From Brachynemurus nebulosus (Eukaryota > Arthropoda > Insecta > Neuroptera > Myrmeleontidae): a DNA stretch of 64,000 nucleotides. The notes beneath the pieces are model-generated. The model did not search any database and was not told the origin of the DNA. It was given only the letters and a program-made list of their open reading frames with translations. Of this stretch, positions 45,901 through 59,298 are shown in pieces. Location: assembly GCA_035578155.1 (NCBI GenBank), contig JAPWDM010000017.1:2256001-2320000 (forward strand). The letters are read 5' to 3'. Position numbers and translations under genes: made by a program. Numbering within the stretch: the first letter of the stretch is position 1; every line of letters begins with the position of its first letter.

Positions 45901-47017
45901 ATAGATAGATGTAAGTATACTTACACTTGATTTTACATATGGATGATTAATGTAATATTTTATTTTCTTTTTATAGATTTTTCAAAATTGGATGTTTTAA
46001 TAGTAAAACTGAAAGCTAATTTTCTATTGTTTATTGCCTCGGTAGTGAGAGGTTGATTGAAATTAATTAAAAATATTTCTTTGAAAAATGTATAAATAAT
46101 TCAAAAGATACATATATATATACAAAAGCAGTTTTCAATTTCCGTCTGTTTTCATAATGTCCTTTTTATTAGAGTCGATAAAAGTTATTTATAACTTGGG
46201 AGAAAAATTTCATTTACACATGTTGGTTGGGAAATACTTGTGTTTGAGTATTATTTTTCCTAGTACCTAGGAAAATAAAAAAAAAAAATAATATGACAAA
46301 ATATCAAAATTTCTTTCAGATATTTAAAAAACTAGTTTCGTGAAATTTACACAAAATATTTTTGACAAGGAATTTCAATAATATTTAGTGAACTTCGGTA
46401 AACATATTTTGCTTGTAACAGCTAAGTAATACTCTGGTCATGTGAGGTACTAAAAAAATTTGTAGTTTTAGACTATAATGATTATTATATTTCCATAATC
46501 TATAAATGTTTGTAGTTCTGCTGGGCTATAAGTTTTGCGATATCCGTTTTAATAGAATACATGTGGGTAAAGTGACACATGCGTATGTTTCCAAATCAGT
46601 TGCAACAGAAAAGAGTTTAGGCAGAAAATACAGACTAATCAATAGCACGTTCAATAAGTATGTAGTATACGTAAACCCGATAGTTTACTAATAAATGAAT
46701 TTCATAATCTAGTATTTCAGTTGCAAACTTTGAAAATATTTGCAAATTGGTTTAGATGTTTTAAATTTTTGTAGATAGTGCTACTCAAGGACCACCAAAC
46801 ACGAAAAGAATATTAATGGAAGATTAACTTTTTTATAGCCAATTTTCAAAATACTTTTATGAAAAATTGCTAAATTATGCATCATATAACAATTTTATGG
46901 ATGGTATATAAAGAAAAACAGACTTACACGTAACTTTCATGATTATAAAAATGTAACAATCATGGACAAATTTCTAGGTGTCCCATATTACCAGAAAACC
47001 AGCCAACTTTGGTTAGT
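42938..47017. other. Long gene-free AT-rich stretch
   Basis: No supported CDS or RNA gene. Small notable items: a repeated AAATATACCC and GAGCTC phrase set at 43,900-44,035, a C10 run near 44,431-44,440, and simple ATT repeats near 44,880-44,925. Confidence 0.5.
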
Positions 47018-47123
47018 AAAGTTCATTATAGCAGCTTTTATGGTAAGACCTAAGTCCGAGACTATGGTAGAAAGTAAGTCCGGGTTTTGGAGCCTCTAGA
47101 ACACGAAAATCTACTTCACTAAA

Positions 47124-47205
<82 letters not shown>

Positions 47206-47530
47206 ATTTAGGTGTGTACGCGATAACTCTCGAACGAAACGTTTAATGCTTACAAAATTTGGTCTGCGAGCTCGGATCTTGATTACCTCGGCTAAGTTCG
47301 TTAGCCAGTCACGTCGGATGCCCAGAAGTAGGTTTTTTGACCATTTTTCGCCATTTTTAGTGGTTTTTGCAAAATTAGGCCATAATTAAAAAATTTTTTA
47401 ATTTTTTTTTTACACCATCGAAATGGGCGTAAAAATTGCATAAGATGAGCTTTTAAAACATTGTTCTAAGTGAACTAGTTTTTGAGAAAAATTAAGAAAT
47501 TTGTTGAATTTTTTTACAATAAATGCTTCA
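47018..47530 (+). mobile_element. Family H element, partial copy
   Basis: The 5' palindrome is degraded. It retains AAGACCTAAGTCCGAGACTA, TCACTAAAATTTA, (TA)n at 47127-47180, (TG)n at 47181-47205, CGATAACTCTCGAACGAAAC and CAGTCACGTCGGATGCCCAG. The tail ends GAGAAAAATTAAGAAATTTG without the 3' terminus. Confidence 0.7.
47127..47205. repeat. (TA)n-(TG)n compound microsatellite
   Basis: 27 TA units then about 12 TG units, the same order as at 8139-8243. Confidence 0.95.
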
Positions 47531-47804
47531 TCGTTTTAGCAATTCTTTTCTAGATAAAGCAAGTGCTAGTTAGTTATTCAATATGTAAGTATGTGTTATA
47601 ATAACAATAGCTCTGTTTCATCTTTTTAAATTAAAATTTGCCAGATTTTTTAAGAGTACGTTATGGAAAGGAAATTTTTGTATGATGTTCTCCTTTAGAG
47701 AGAAAATATAATTTATATATATATTTGCATACCTAGAAAAAAAATCGAAAACTATAGTTATGTATAGTAATAATATATTGTTAATTGGATATATGCTACA
47801 CTAT

Positions 47805-47991
47805 ATGAGATCCGTTAAAATCCTGAGGACCCAAAAGCGCCAAAAATTCACTACTGAACTGATTTGGAAAATTGTTTCACTGTTAGAAAGCTAAACTATT
47901 TTAAATGGATACAGGTCTTAGATGATATCCGCCAGTGCCATATACTTGGAAATTCGCTATGTTGTGCAGATGCTGCGACAGGGGTATTTCT
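47805..47991 (+). repeat. Satellite monomer fused to family H 3' terminus
   Basis: One diverged monomer (GACCCAAAAGCGCCAAAAAT, TTCACTGTTAGAAAGCTAAAC) runs directly into GGAAATTCGCTATGTTGTGC and AGATGCTGCGACAGGGGTAT. It is the third example of this junction in the window. Confidence 0.75.
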
Positions 47992-49075
47992 TTATAAATT
48001 TTCTCTATTAGTTTTTTCACTAACGATACGATTTCTTATTTCTTATAGATAATTTTCGCATAAGTTTCGTTAAAATAAATGAATAGAGGAATTGGAAATA
48101 CCTAATTTACAAGTATTTTATTAGAGACAACCTTTTAAAAATTAACCCAAAACACTTTTCACAATAAAACTTGAAATTTACTCGTATTTTCTGGTTTCAT
48201 TGGAGTTTTATGTTTCCATTGAAATAATTCAGACTTACTGTATTTTTTAATTTCTAACGCACGTATTTTAAAAGTGACCTGTAAAATTTTATTGGTTTAA
48301 TTTTTTTTTAATTTCTATATTTTTTTGTATAGTATGTATTTTTTTTACTGCTCCATTTACTATTTCGTTTTCGAGTTGCATTTGTTAAAAATTTGAAACG
48401 TATAAGCACTGCTCAAACGTTTTTGAGTTTATTTGGTATCAGTATACAAATCTAGCACCAGAAATATTAATGTATTTTGTCATAGCTACTTACACATAAC
48501 TATGTATATAAAGTTGTATAATAATACTAAATAAACACACCATATGTGCTCGTTCCTATTTAGTATAATACATGTCCAAAATAATAAGGAAAAAATTGCA
48601 TAAAGTTCTTTTGCAATATGTTTACCTTTAAAAAAAATCTCATATCTCACATACTGCACACTACACATGAAGTATTTATAACATAAAGCTGCTCTTGTTA
48701 CAAAATATACGACATCTACGTATTTATAAAAGTGCATTACTACTCCACAGCGGTTGCGTCCACTGTTTCCACTGGCCTAGTCGTATGGCAAACCACAAAA
48801 CTACAGATATAATATAAATTTTATATAGTTATGCTGTACGTGTTCTATATGCTTAAATAGAATAAAATAAAATATGTATGAATATATTTCTTGCCATAAA
48901 CCAAAAGAAGCTTAGTGGTCATCTAACCAAAACTCAAAACGGAACTAGCAAAAACTTCAGCTTTATAGTTTCTAGTTCCTGTTTAATAATACGATTTATT
49001 AAGAATAAAATTTAACAAAAATGTTATAAATCAGTATGTTTGATGCATTTCTACTTTATTTGCCGCAAAAGTAGG
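47992..49075. other. Intergenic, nothing recognised
   Basis: AT-rich without supported genes. Confidence 0.45.
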
Positions 49076-49080
49076 GGAGA

Positions 49081-49485
49081 CTAGGGTAAAGTGACCAGTG
49101 GAGGTAAATTCGCCGTTGGCCTTTACTCATCGAAAACTGCTCCAATCTTGTGGCGAAGTTGAATACTAGGTTGTAGAGAAGCCATTAGTATTCTATTAAA
49201 ACGCCAATGATCAGTTCACTAGATTGTATGAAATATAACGAATTTTCTGAATTTTCGAGTGTTGATGTAAATTAAGTTTTAAGTTGTATTCCCTATATTT
49301 TCTTATTGATTACGAATACAATTTTTTAATTGGGATAGCTAAAAACTCTGTCTAATTACCTTTAAAATAATATAGTTATCGATGAATCAGAAAATTCTTT
49401 TCTGAAGTTAGTTGTGGTTTGCCGAAGTGGCGTCTGACGGGGTAAAGTGGCCAGGCTTATAGTGGGGCAAAGTGGTCAGTGTGCC
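49081..49485. repeat. Segment with repeated GGGGTAAAGTGGCCAG phrases
   Basis: AGGGTAAAGTGACCAG near 49,084, GGGGTAAAGTGGCCAG near 49,439 and GGGGCAAAGTGGTCAG near 49,463. Direct spacing of such a phrase suggests sub-terminal repeats of an unclassified element. I could not find inverted ends. Confidence 0.4.
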
Positions 49486-49584
49486 CGATCGCTGCTCAAG
49501 TTGAATTCTTAGAATATTTTAACATATATTAAATTCAGAACTTTTATTTAGTTCTTTCTATTTTATAAACAAATGTTGGTGGTT

Positions 49585-50370
49585 TCAAAACTGATGATGA
49601 GTGTCCGGCTGATCGGGGCTTTAAAAAAGGTTTTAAGTTCTTAAGGGCTGAATCTCAGTAAATTTCAATTTTATGCCGATAATAGTTAGCAGGAAAAAGG
49701 CCAACACAATTCGTACGAGGGCATTCCTACCCATGCTTATCCGGCAATTGCCTTTGTGTTTTATTTTTAAATATTAAAAAAGTACCTTAAATAGTAAACT
49801 GGAAGGCCTTTATGAAGATATTTTTTCTTTCCAAAAAAATCCAGAATTTCTGTTTTATAAATAAAAATCCAAAATTCCTACTAAATAAATAAACATTAAC
49901 TTTAATAACATTTTTAAATTACTTAATATGTATCTTTCTTTAAATTATTTAATATTTGTATGCATTTGTTATAAAAGTAAGTTGAATTTTTCTAAATTTT
50001 TAAATTTACTATTCGCCTACTTGTCTTATAGTACAAATAAAACGCCGTGAGCAGCGGGGGCCCCATCATGGAAGTCGAATTTTTCCCTTCATCTTTGGTA
50101 TTGAATGTCTACAAGCGAAATGTGATTGAAAGTCTACAAACGATTTGTCATTTTGGTGGTTTCAAAACTGATGATGAGTGTCCGTCCGGCTGATCGGAGC
50201 TTTAATAATAGGTTTTAAGTTTTTAGGGGCTGAATCTCAGTAAATTTCAATTTGGTGCCGATAGCAGTTAGCAGGAAAAAAGCCAACGCAATTCGTACGA
50301 GGGCATTCCTATCCATGTTTATACGCCAATTGCCTTTGTGTTCTATTTTTAAATTTTAAAAAGGACCTTA
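49585..50370 (+). mobile_element. Family K fragments, two partial copies
   Basis: The first fragment (49,585-50,035) starts inside the element (TTCAAAACTGATGATGAGTG) and runs to CTATTCGCCTACTTGTCTTA. The second (50,042-50,370) starts at the family's 5' end CGCCGTGAGCAGCGG and stops at GGACCTTAAATAGT. Gene-like ORFs are absent. Confidence 0.75.
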
Positions 50371-52612
50371 AATAGTGTAATGGAAAAATTAAAAAATTAA
50401 AATTTAAAATATAAAACTATGATGATTGATTGTGTTTGGGGTTTGAGATTATATATTTTATTTGATTATTTTAATTTTTATTGGATTTTTATTTATTTCA
50501 ATCCTTGTTTGAGTCTGTTTAACTGATTCGCTACTGAGATTGTATTTGGAGTTGCATTGTTTCCGAAAATTCGAGCAGCAGATTATCTCCGAGGTGTTGA
50601 GGAGATTAGAGAGTGAGTGGCAGTGGAAAGCTTTGGTCGCGAATCGTTTTCCCAAAAACCACAAAGATCCCGAAATAATCTGAAATTATCCTTTTGACCA
50701 AAAGAAGGTATTAAATCAGAAAACTTAAATCTCCAAGATACGAATTTTATTACAATTTTGATGAATTGGTTCGAAACAAATTTCGTTACAAAGCTTCTAA
50801 AGTTTTGACAAAATGATTTTTACAAATATTGAAAGTTGTAGCAAATATTTTTCTTTTACAATTCAATAACTAAGGTATCTATAATACGTGAAAGTTATAC
50901 AATCTATTTCAGAACTAATTTGCATTTTCGTTATTTTTGTGTGGTTATATTTTTTTTGGTCAACAGAAATCGTATATCGCGTACACGAGTTGAAAAAAAT
51001 ATCACCACACAAATCGGTAAATATACAATTTTGAATTAAAAAATCCCTTTTTTTATATATCGTTACGAAATTTATATCTTAGAAAATATCGTATCGAATG
51101 ACCTACATTTAAGATTTGAGTTTGTATAAATAATTTAAAATTTCGTTGAAATAATTTTACCCTTTAAATTATGACTAGAATAATATATTATGTATTTTAT
51201 AAATATTAATTTTGTCTATCCATTTATTTTACGTTTTCATTTTATTTTATTTTATTTATTTTTTTTTTGGATATTTTGATCTTTTTTTTGGGATTTTATT
51301 ATTTTTCGATTTTTTTTGGTATTTTTTCTTATTATAATATTGTTTTTTGAATATAATTAAAGTGTCTAAGAACCAATGCTCAAACGCGAGACGAAACGGG
51401 CCTAAATATGGCTTCTTTCTACCCAATCGTGCTCCCTCGATTTCTAGAAGAGAAATCGGAAAGAAATTTTACGACGAAAAGAAACTATTGACAATTTTGA
51501 ATTATGGTATACGTGTCGGATTTCGTTTAAGGGAACAAACTAAATCAAATTTAGCCTGCCAGCGTTTATCCCTGTCCAGACACAATTGAACGCCTTTTTG
51601 GAAATAAAAGAAAATATAGAAGCCAAAATACTATTTAAATAGCATTTAAATTCTCATGAAAGTTACGTTACGAATGAGATTTTACAACTGAAATATATGA
51701 TTTAAAAGTTTTAAACAGATATCGAAATAGTTTATAAAGATAACACGTGTTTGAAATTTTGTCCAAAACGGAAAGCGGAAGTGACCTATACCTAATAACA
51801 CGTTGCAACTAGACATTTTGGAAATATTTGAAACTTACTAAATTATTATTATCATACTAATTAATTTAATTATAAATTACTAAACTATCTAATTTTTAGT
51901 CGCGGACTCTTTTAGCGAAATCCCTGGAAATCCTTTTTTGAGGTGCAGATGAATGCTTGAGTTTCTGACGACGTGATCAAAATATAATTTTCCTACATGC
52001 TACGAAATTAATAGTTTTTTAAAATAACTGATTTTCGAAATATATTTTCATTTTAATTTAAATAAATTTCCAATATGTAAGAAATTTGTAAATTAATTTC
52101 AATTTTTTTTTTTATTATTATTATTATTATTCTATATACTATAAATTTACTAATTTTTCCTATAAAGTAATTCCTAAAATATTTAGTCATTTCCGTTTTG
52201 AATAAACAATACAACATTTTCAATTAACTTCCCTAATTACTAATCTTATCACATAAATTATTTTCATTTCACTTAAAAATTTTCAAACATTACGAAATAT
52301 CTTAATTTAGCTTTAGATTAAATAACTTTCTACTAAATACGAAATATATAAATTAGTTTAAGTAAAATTTAATTTAATTAAGTAAATTTCCAAAGAACAC
52401 GAAAGATATATGAATTTAAAAAAATAAAGAAAATACTTATCTTAAGATTGACGAAACAGTTACATTATTTAACAATTTCTTTTAACAATTATACTACACT
52501 AAATCTAATTTTTTATTTTTTTTATTTTGATGTTTATGCCTAGACGGTTATTTGAAAAGAGAGTGTCTGAATGTGTTTTTTTTTTTTGGTATCAGTTACC
52601 TATTTTTAGCGA
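50371..52612. other. Intergenic; one unexplained basic ORF
   Basis: A frame near 51,350-51,589 reads through about 80 codons with many Arg/Lys residues but no recognised domain and no ATG at its start. No gene called. The remainder is AT-rich. Confidence 0.4.
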
Positions 52613-52728
52613 ATTTCCAAAACTGGAAATTCAGCTTTTACGCCAGGTGTCATGGTGCGACCTAAGCCCGGGACCATATCAGAAATATGTTTTGAGGTCC
52701 CTAGAATACGAAAATGATATTCACTAAA

Positions 52729-52820
<92 letters not shown>

Positions 52821-54235
52821 CCGCGCGATAACTCTCGAACGAAACGTTTAATGCTTATGAAATTTTGTGTGCGAATTCGATTTTCCAAATCGTTGGATGA
52901 GTTCGTTAGCCAGATACGTCGGATGCCCAGAAGTAGGTTTTCCGGGCGTTTTTTGTCAACAAAATGAGTTTTTTGCCAGAATTAAGCAATTTTTCAAATT
53001 TTTTTTTACACCAAGCCATAGTAAAAGGTAAAATGCATAAAAAATGTTTTTATACCGTTGCTCTAAATTACTTACTTTTCGAGAAAAACTAGGAAATATG
53101 TCGTTCTCCATTTCACTCGCACTCGCATTCTTTTTTTTTTCTGTTTCATTTTTTACGAGCTAAATTCGAAAAAAACCGCTTTATAAGTAGCGTGTCATGA
53201 TTTTTTTAATCCAATTTAACGATTCGGCTATATTCTTTTTCTTTGTCAGTTAAATGTTTTTATAATGTATCTCTATTCCATTTTTTTTTTAGATAAAAAA
53301 TCAGGGCGCAGTTTTTTATGTGATATGATCAGAATTTAGATGATGTTTACACCTTCCTAAAATTAATAAGAGCTTGCTACAATCGCATAAAAATTACGTT
53401 AAATCATATTCAAACAATAATATTTTTACGTAATTTTCTATCCAAATGACAATACTACGTTATAATTATATGTATAAACCCATCATTTTAGTGGTAAATA
53501 AATTTGCACATTCAGTTTTTTTTTTCTTTTGACAACAAAACAAATAATTTTAAATTTTGACAAGTTGTATCATACATTTTTGAAAATATTAAATATTTTA
53601 AGGCAAAAATGTATTAAAGAACTGAAATTTGTTTAACAAAAACCATACATCTACTCGTTTTACCTTAAAAATCTCGGAAAATAGAATATTTTTCAATAAT
53701 TAACACAGAAAAAGCATATATGAGGTACTTTTCATGATATTTTTTTGAAAATTTCAAAATAGTAGGGTTACAATGTTTTTTTTTTTTTTTAATTATTTTG
53801 TAGAATTTGGTAAACACACATCGTAAAAAGTACTCGCCTTGAAAAAATCAAAGAAGTATTTACAAAAAAAATACTATTTCTTAAAGAAAATATTAAAATT
53901 ATGTACAAATGCCGTCCTGACCAACTGATATATTGGAACCGATTTTGAGCAGCTGGATTTACTACAGGCAAAAGCTCATAGTGAATACACACATTTTTTA
54001 ACATCCTTTTGAATTTTGTAATTCAATCATTACAAATAAAATCTAAATAAAAAAAATCTATATGACCTGTTTTTTCTCAATTTTCTAGCATCAAATCTAG
54101 CGATAATTAACTAGCGGGTGATTGTATTGACATTTTAATGTAAAATATATTAATTTTAACCGGCTTCAAAATAACGTTTCGATTTTAACAATAAAAATAT
54201 TTAAAAAAGTGTTTAAGTTCTGGCAAGATTGTCAA
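52613..54235 (+). mobile_element. Family H element, long form
   Basis: It shows the palindromic 5' end (TTTTTAGCGAATTTCCAAAA), the GAGGTCCCTAGAATACGAA block, (TA)n at 52732-52816, CGCGATAACTCTCGAACGAA and CGTCGGATGCCCAGAAGTAG. The same 1.1-kb extension as at 21,140-22,200 follows, inverted relative to it. The two copies are alignable over about 1.6 kb, with indels. No intact protein. Confidence 0.75.
52732..52816. repeat. (TA)n microsatellite
   Basis: About 42 TA units at the fixed family H position. Confidence 0.95.
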
Positions 54236-55669
54236 AAAGGGACTGAAATATTTTTAAATATTGATATATACAAAAAATATTAATGTGTTAAGTACTTGCT
54301 AGACTTATAAACTTTCATTTTCGTATACGCTTTCGGTTTCGGATATTTAATTATTTCGGATATCGGTAGTTTTAGTTACGGTTACGAATATCCATAACAT
54401 CCCTAATGTAAATGTTTGTCAATCCAACTTCATCGAGAGAAAGTTAATTATTTACGATTTTCGGAAGAACACGTATATAAACATCTTTTTTATAAGTACG
54501 TATTATCATATAAACACATTTGGTTTGCAATTTTTTAATAATTAGTTTCTACGCTACTGAAATTATCTATCCATTTGAAAATTGGGATCCAGTGATGTAC
54601 ATTGGCACTACAAAAGTGTGGGTGAAAAATTTCATTTTCACTTTTACTGAAATTATGTCATAAATACATGTTTTCAGAATTTATTCATTTGACAGAAAAA
54701 CTCTAAATTATTAAAAAAGCCAAATAATTAATAACAATTAAAATAAAAAAAAAAAAAAAAAAACAGAAAACATTTATTTATATTTGCATTTTTATAAAAA
54801 CATGTAGGTATTATATTTTATATGCACTTTAACTAAAATGCCAAATTTCACACGTTGTTAATTTTCAATTTCACTCATAATATGCTTAAAAATCAAAACT
54901 TAAAGTTTATAACATTCACAATCCGTGTAGAGTGTCCATACGTCTTGGTTTTCCCGGATTTGTCACGGTTCTAGCTCCGGTGTCCCGACAGACTTTTGAC
55001 TTCGATTTGTTCCGGTTTTTCAAACTACTAATTTTTTATTTTCATCATCTAATAAGTACACAATTTTTCATTTTAAATAATGAATAGTTCAGTATCATAT
55101 TAAAAGATCAACAGTAGATTCATTTACAACCAAACCTAAAAATATTTTAAAAAAATTAATTACTAATTAAATTTTCCAAGTTTTTTCGATTTTACCTTAA
55201 ACACGAACTTCCAAAAAAACATTTTCTTTTCTTAACTTTCCATCATATATGTATCTACATAAATAAATTGTAATATTATTTTGCTTGCTTCTATGATACT
55301 GAAGTTCCTGAACAATTAAAAATTCAAATGACTGGAATTTTATTCGAACTTTTAAATAAAGTAGTTAACTAACGCGGACAACTGATAGCGCCACAATACA
55401 GAAATTGCCAACATTTAAATGTTCATGTTTTAATACATTTTCTTGAAAATAAAATTGTCTAAGAAGCTCACTTTCATAAGAAATTTTATAAAAATTTAAA
55501 AAATATATATTTCCTAGAACAGGGGGCGATTTATTTTGAAAAAAAAATTAATATTTTATATAAAGAGCCATTAATAGGTAATCTATAGATATAATACAAA
55601 TGTAACGAGACCGTTTCTGTATAGGGAATATTTTTTAAAAATTGTGTAGATACTGTAAATAGTTATCGA
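54236..55669. other. Intergenic, nothing recognised
   Basis: AT-rich with an A19 run near 54,745-54,763. No gene supported. Confidence 0.45.
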
Positions 55670-55679
55670 TGTAGTTATC

Positions 55680-56190
55680 GATTTTTAAAATTTTTGTCTG
55701 TCTGTCTGTCTGTCTGTTCGTCTGTTCACGCATCAAACAAAAACTACTGGTTGGATTTTAATGAAATTTGGTGTGCTGACAACTTATTACCCGGATCAAC
55801 ATCTAAGATACTTTCTACTTTCTACTTCGAGAAAATGTCTCATTCCCACGGGAAAATAGAAAAACCATGTTGAGCATGTGCATACAGTACGCAAAAACTA
55901 TTGAACGGATTTTGATGCAATTTGGTGTGGTGATAACTTATTACCTGAGTCAGCATCTCAGATACTTTTTATTTCGGGAAAGTGGCTCATTCCCGCAGGA
56001 AAATAAAAAAACTTTTTGAGCATGTGCACATATTACGCGAAAACTATTGAACGGATTTTTATGAAATCTGGTGTAGTGATAACTTATTACCTGCGTCAAC
56101 ATTTAGGATACTTTTTATTACGGGAAAATATTTCCTTCCTTCAGGAAAATTCAAAAATTATTTTGCTTATGTGCATGTATACTTAAAACT
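55680..56190 (+). repeat. TGTC microsatellite followed by three ~150-bp tandem repeats
   Basis: (TGTC)n-like sequence near 55,687-55,720 precedes three repeats anchored by AACTTATTAC at 55781, 55935 and 56081. Each also has AACGGATTTT-type, GGCTCATTCCC-type and GAGCATGTGCA phrases. This phrase style (AAACTATTGAACGGATTTTG) is common in insect interspersed elements. Unclassified. Confidence 0.75.
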
Positions 56191-56414
56191 ATTGTTCTAT
56201 GCGAATGCTTTATAATTACTATACTTATATACTTGTCATTTATTAGATTAAATTTACCATAATACAAAATTTCTGGAGACTAACTCTATTTTAAATTAAT
56301 TTAGAAATTTCGAAAATTTAAGTGCCTATATTTCCGAGAAATTCATTTTGGATGAAACTTGTTATATTTATAGGATAGATACTAGTTTGGGATGCAAATA
56401 TAATAAAACAATAA

Positions 56415-56680
56415 AACGTTGGAAGTCCAAAAATTTTGTATGAGTTCTCCAGTCAGACACGTCCAATTCCAAAAACCTCAAAAAAATGAGTTTTTTGCAA
56501 ACAATTTACCAAAATTTAAAAGTTTTTCCAATTTTTTTTACATTGTGGTAAAGAACCAAGAAAATCACAGAAAATACATTTTGAACCATTATTCTAGGTA
56601 AGCGGGTTTTCGAAAAAAAGTAACTTTTATGATTGGAAATTCGCTATGTTATGCAGATGCTGCGACAGGGGTATTTTATA
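56415..56680 (+). mobile_element. Family H 3' fragment
   Basis: It begins at ACGTTGGAAGTCCAAAAAT, shows the CAGACACGTCC block, and ends with GGAAATTCGCTATGTTATGC and AGATGCTGCGACAGGGGTAT. The 5' half and (TA)n are missing. A 60-codon ORF here is part of the repeat. Confidence 0.7.
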
Positions 56681-56974
56681 ATTATCTGTTATATAATTTG
56701 TATTCTGAAATTAAAATGTTCAATTAAAGAATATACACATTTTTTTTTTTTTTGGAGCAAAACCAATTTTAGTTATCTGCAAAACGTATAAGCAATTTGA
56801 CATTTCACACTAATATGAATTTAAAACCCAGGATACAAGATGTCACTAGTATGTATTTGATTTTATATTGAAATTCAATGTTGTAATAATTTAGTATTTG
56901 CGATATCGATTTCCAAATAAAAATTGACGTGTGTGACGAAAGTGACGAAATGTGACGAATAAATCTCGTCGCAA

Positions 56975-57710
56975 TAGTAAACTGGAAGGCCTTTATGAAG
57001 ATATTTTTTCTTTCCAAAAAAATTCAAAATTTCTGTTTTATAAGTAAAAATCCAAAATTCCTACTTTATAATAGTATATTATTCAACAAGCTGGTAATGA
57101 TAGCTATTACTCACGAAGATGAAATTGCGACACGAGCCGAGCTTGCGAGGCGAGTGTCGTAATACATCTGAGTGAGTAATAGCCATTGCAAGCGAGATGA
57201 ATACGCTATGTTTTCTACGACTTTTTTCTTTTCTAATTTAAATAAAATTGAATATAACTTTTAAATTAAAAGAATAAAATTTTTAATCTATCTCTAATTT
57301 TATTAATTTTTTGTATATGTATCTATGGAAACGACCAAAATAAAATTCACATTATTTTGTTTACTAAGACGTTACTACCCAACAAATTTAAAATTAAAAA
57401 TTGATACGTATATTATACACAAAACAAAAGCTAGCCCAGTGAGTAATGGTTAATACGGCGATTTCATTGGTCAAAAAGGTAGCGAGTAATGAAAGTTCCT
57501 CCACACCTTTGAATAATGCCTAACTTTCTCAACAATTAACGGATATGCAATGAGTGTGTTCTTCAACAGAAGTAGAAAAACATTAATTTTAATAATATTT
57601 TTAAATTACTTAATATGTATATATTGCATTTGTTATAAAAGTAAGTTCATTTTTTTTCAAATTTTTAAATTTACTATTCGCCTACTTGTCTTATAGTAAA
57701 AAAAAAATCG
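56975..57710 (+). mobile_element. Family K fragment interrupted by a 0.5-kb insert
   Basis: Family K sequence (CTGGAAGGCCTTTATGAAGA to AAAATTCCTACTTTATAA, 56,980-57,073) resumes at about 57,578 (AAACATTAATTTTAATAATA) and runs to CTATTCGCCTACTTGTCTTA. The inserted stretch holds GAGCCGAGCTTGCGAGGCGA and GTGAGTAATAGCC-like phrases, a separate unclassified element. Confidence 0.65.
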
Positions 57711-59298
57711 TCAAGTGCGTGTTTGACACGCACTAAGAAATATCGTCTGTCATCAGTGACAGAAATGTCGATTCTCCCGAAAAAAACAATAGATTTTTGG
57801 ATCGATTTAAATCGAAATTTAAATAGCAAATTTATTGCACATTAAAATTTTGTTGACAATTATACAAATTGCTGAAGTATATACATAAATTTTGAAGATA
57901 TACAATCTACTAATACGAAATAAAACTTTATAAAATGGTAACTGCATCTTTAATTTTGAAACGATAATTTTAAAATTTTTAAATACAAATATATAATTCA
58001 CCAAAAATAATATAAATTTGAAAACAGGAAAAAATTTGCTCCTGGAAACTTATTTAAAGAAAATTATTAATATTACTAAATCAACTTAAATTAAGATTAT
58101 ACTAAGATTATATAAAACTTTAAATTTAGCCGTGGACTCGTCAATCCGAGGTTACCAGATCTGCCGGAAACTCAACATGATAGCGTTTTAGTCACAACGA
58201 CGTTCAAACTTTCGAAAATACTTAAAATTCGTCAAGTGCGTGCTAGACGTGTGTACGATATGTTATAAGTCGCATATGACATATAAGCGAAAAAATTACG
58301 CAAGAGCCGCGCAGCGACGAGTGCATAATTACGCGGGTCTATAATATGCCTTACAACCTAATTACGTACTATACTTTATCTACAACTAAAATAAAATTCA
58401 CATTAAAAAATTTTGTACGAAAATGGTACATCAGAATTATGTCAAAGTTGTATGTCAAATATATCAATGAATCAGTTGTTAGGAGAAAATTTTCTACAGA
58501 TTTTAATACAATATACCTACAGTATAAAGATTAACAAAAAAAATAGTACCAGCTGTGACTCTTCACACACAATCGCAACCTTTTGCAATTACAGGACAAA
58601 ATTCTGGACCAGCCTGTAATAGACATAACAATGATAACTAACAATCGCTCAGAAAAACGATATTTCTCTAAAGTGTTCAAAATTCCTAGGATATGATTAA
58701 ACTGACATTCACAATATCATCTGTTAATTAATAAAATTGGTACCCAGGTACCTTAATAAAAGTTATTATTAATGTATTTTGGCCAGTTATTAATATTAAT
58801 TACAAGGCAACTGACTTATTGAAAACCTTATTAAAAATTATTATTCTATTGATTATGATTATGAGTAAATTTTAGGATTCGCACCTCAAATTAGCCGTCC
58901 AGTTTTAAGACTTTTACTTTACAAAGGTTTTAAGGCTTTTGATTACAACTTTTAGACTTTAAATTACAGCTGTGAGGAAGAACAGGTAAACTAGTATTTA
59001 TCATGTAGATTTCATATATGTTATTCAAATTTTAATATACCAAAACATATCCACCTTATTTCAAAATTTACCCCCAATTTTAACTAAATGGCTCCCCCAA
59101 TAGATGCAACCCTGGCTTTCCATACATCAGTAGAAAGTTCTCTACGAAAAAAGTGTTGTGTCAATTTAAAGTTTTTCACTTTCGGTAATTACGCAGAAGC
59201 GCGGCTTCACCTACTTTTGGCTCTAAAAGAAAAACGACTGATCCAATTTTAATGATTTTTTTTTTAAAATGTTCATCGCTACGGCGGATTAGTTTAAA
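57711..59298. other. Intergenic, fragments only
   Basis: Short pieces such as GTCAAGTGCGTG occur twice (57,710 and 58,233), and GAGCCGCGCAGCGACGAG near 58,300 recalls the insert at 57.1 kb. No gene supported. Confidence 0.4.

Noticed and set aside
49081..49485. Complete TIR transposon
   Set aside because: The GGGGTAAAGTGG phrases are in direct, not inverted, orientation and no target duplication was found.
51347..51589. 80-codon basic ORF as a small gene
   Set aside because: It has no ATG at its start, no known domain and no conserved neighbour; kept only as a remark in the region entry.
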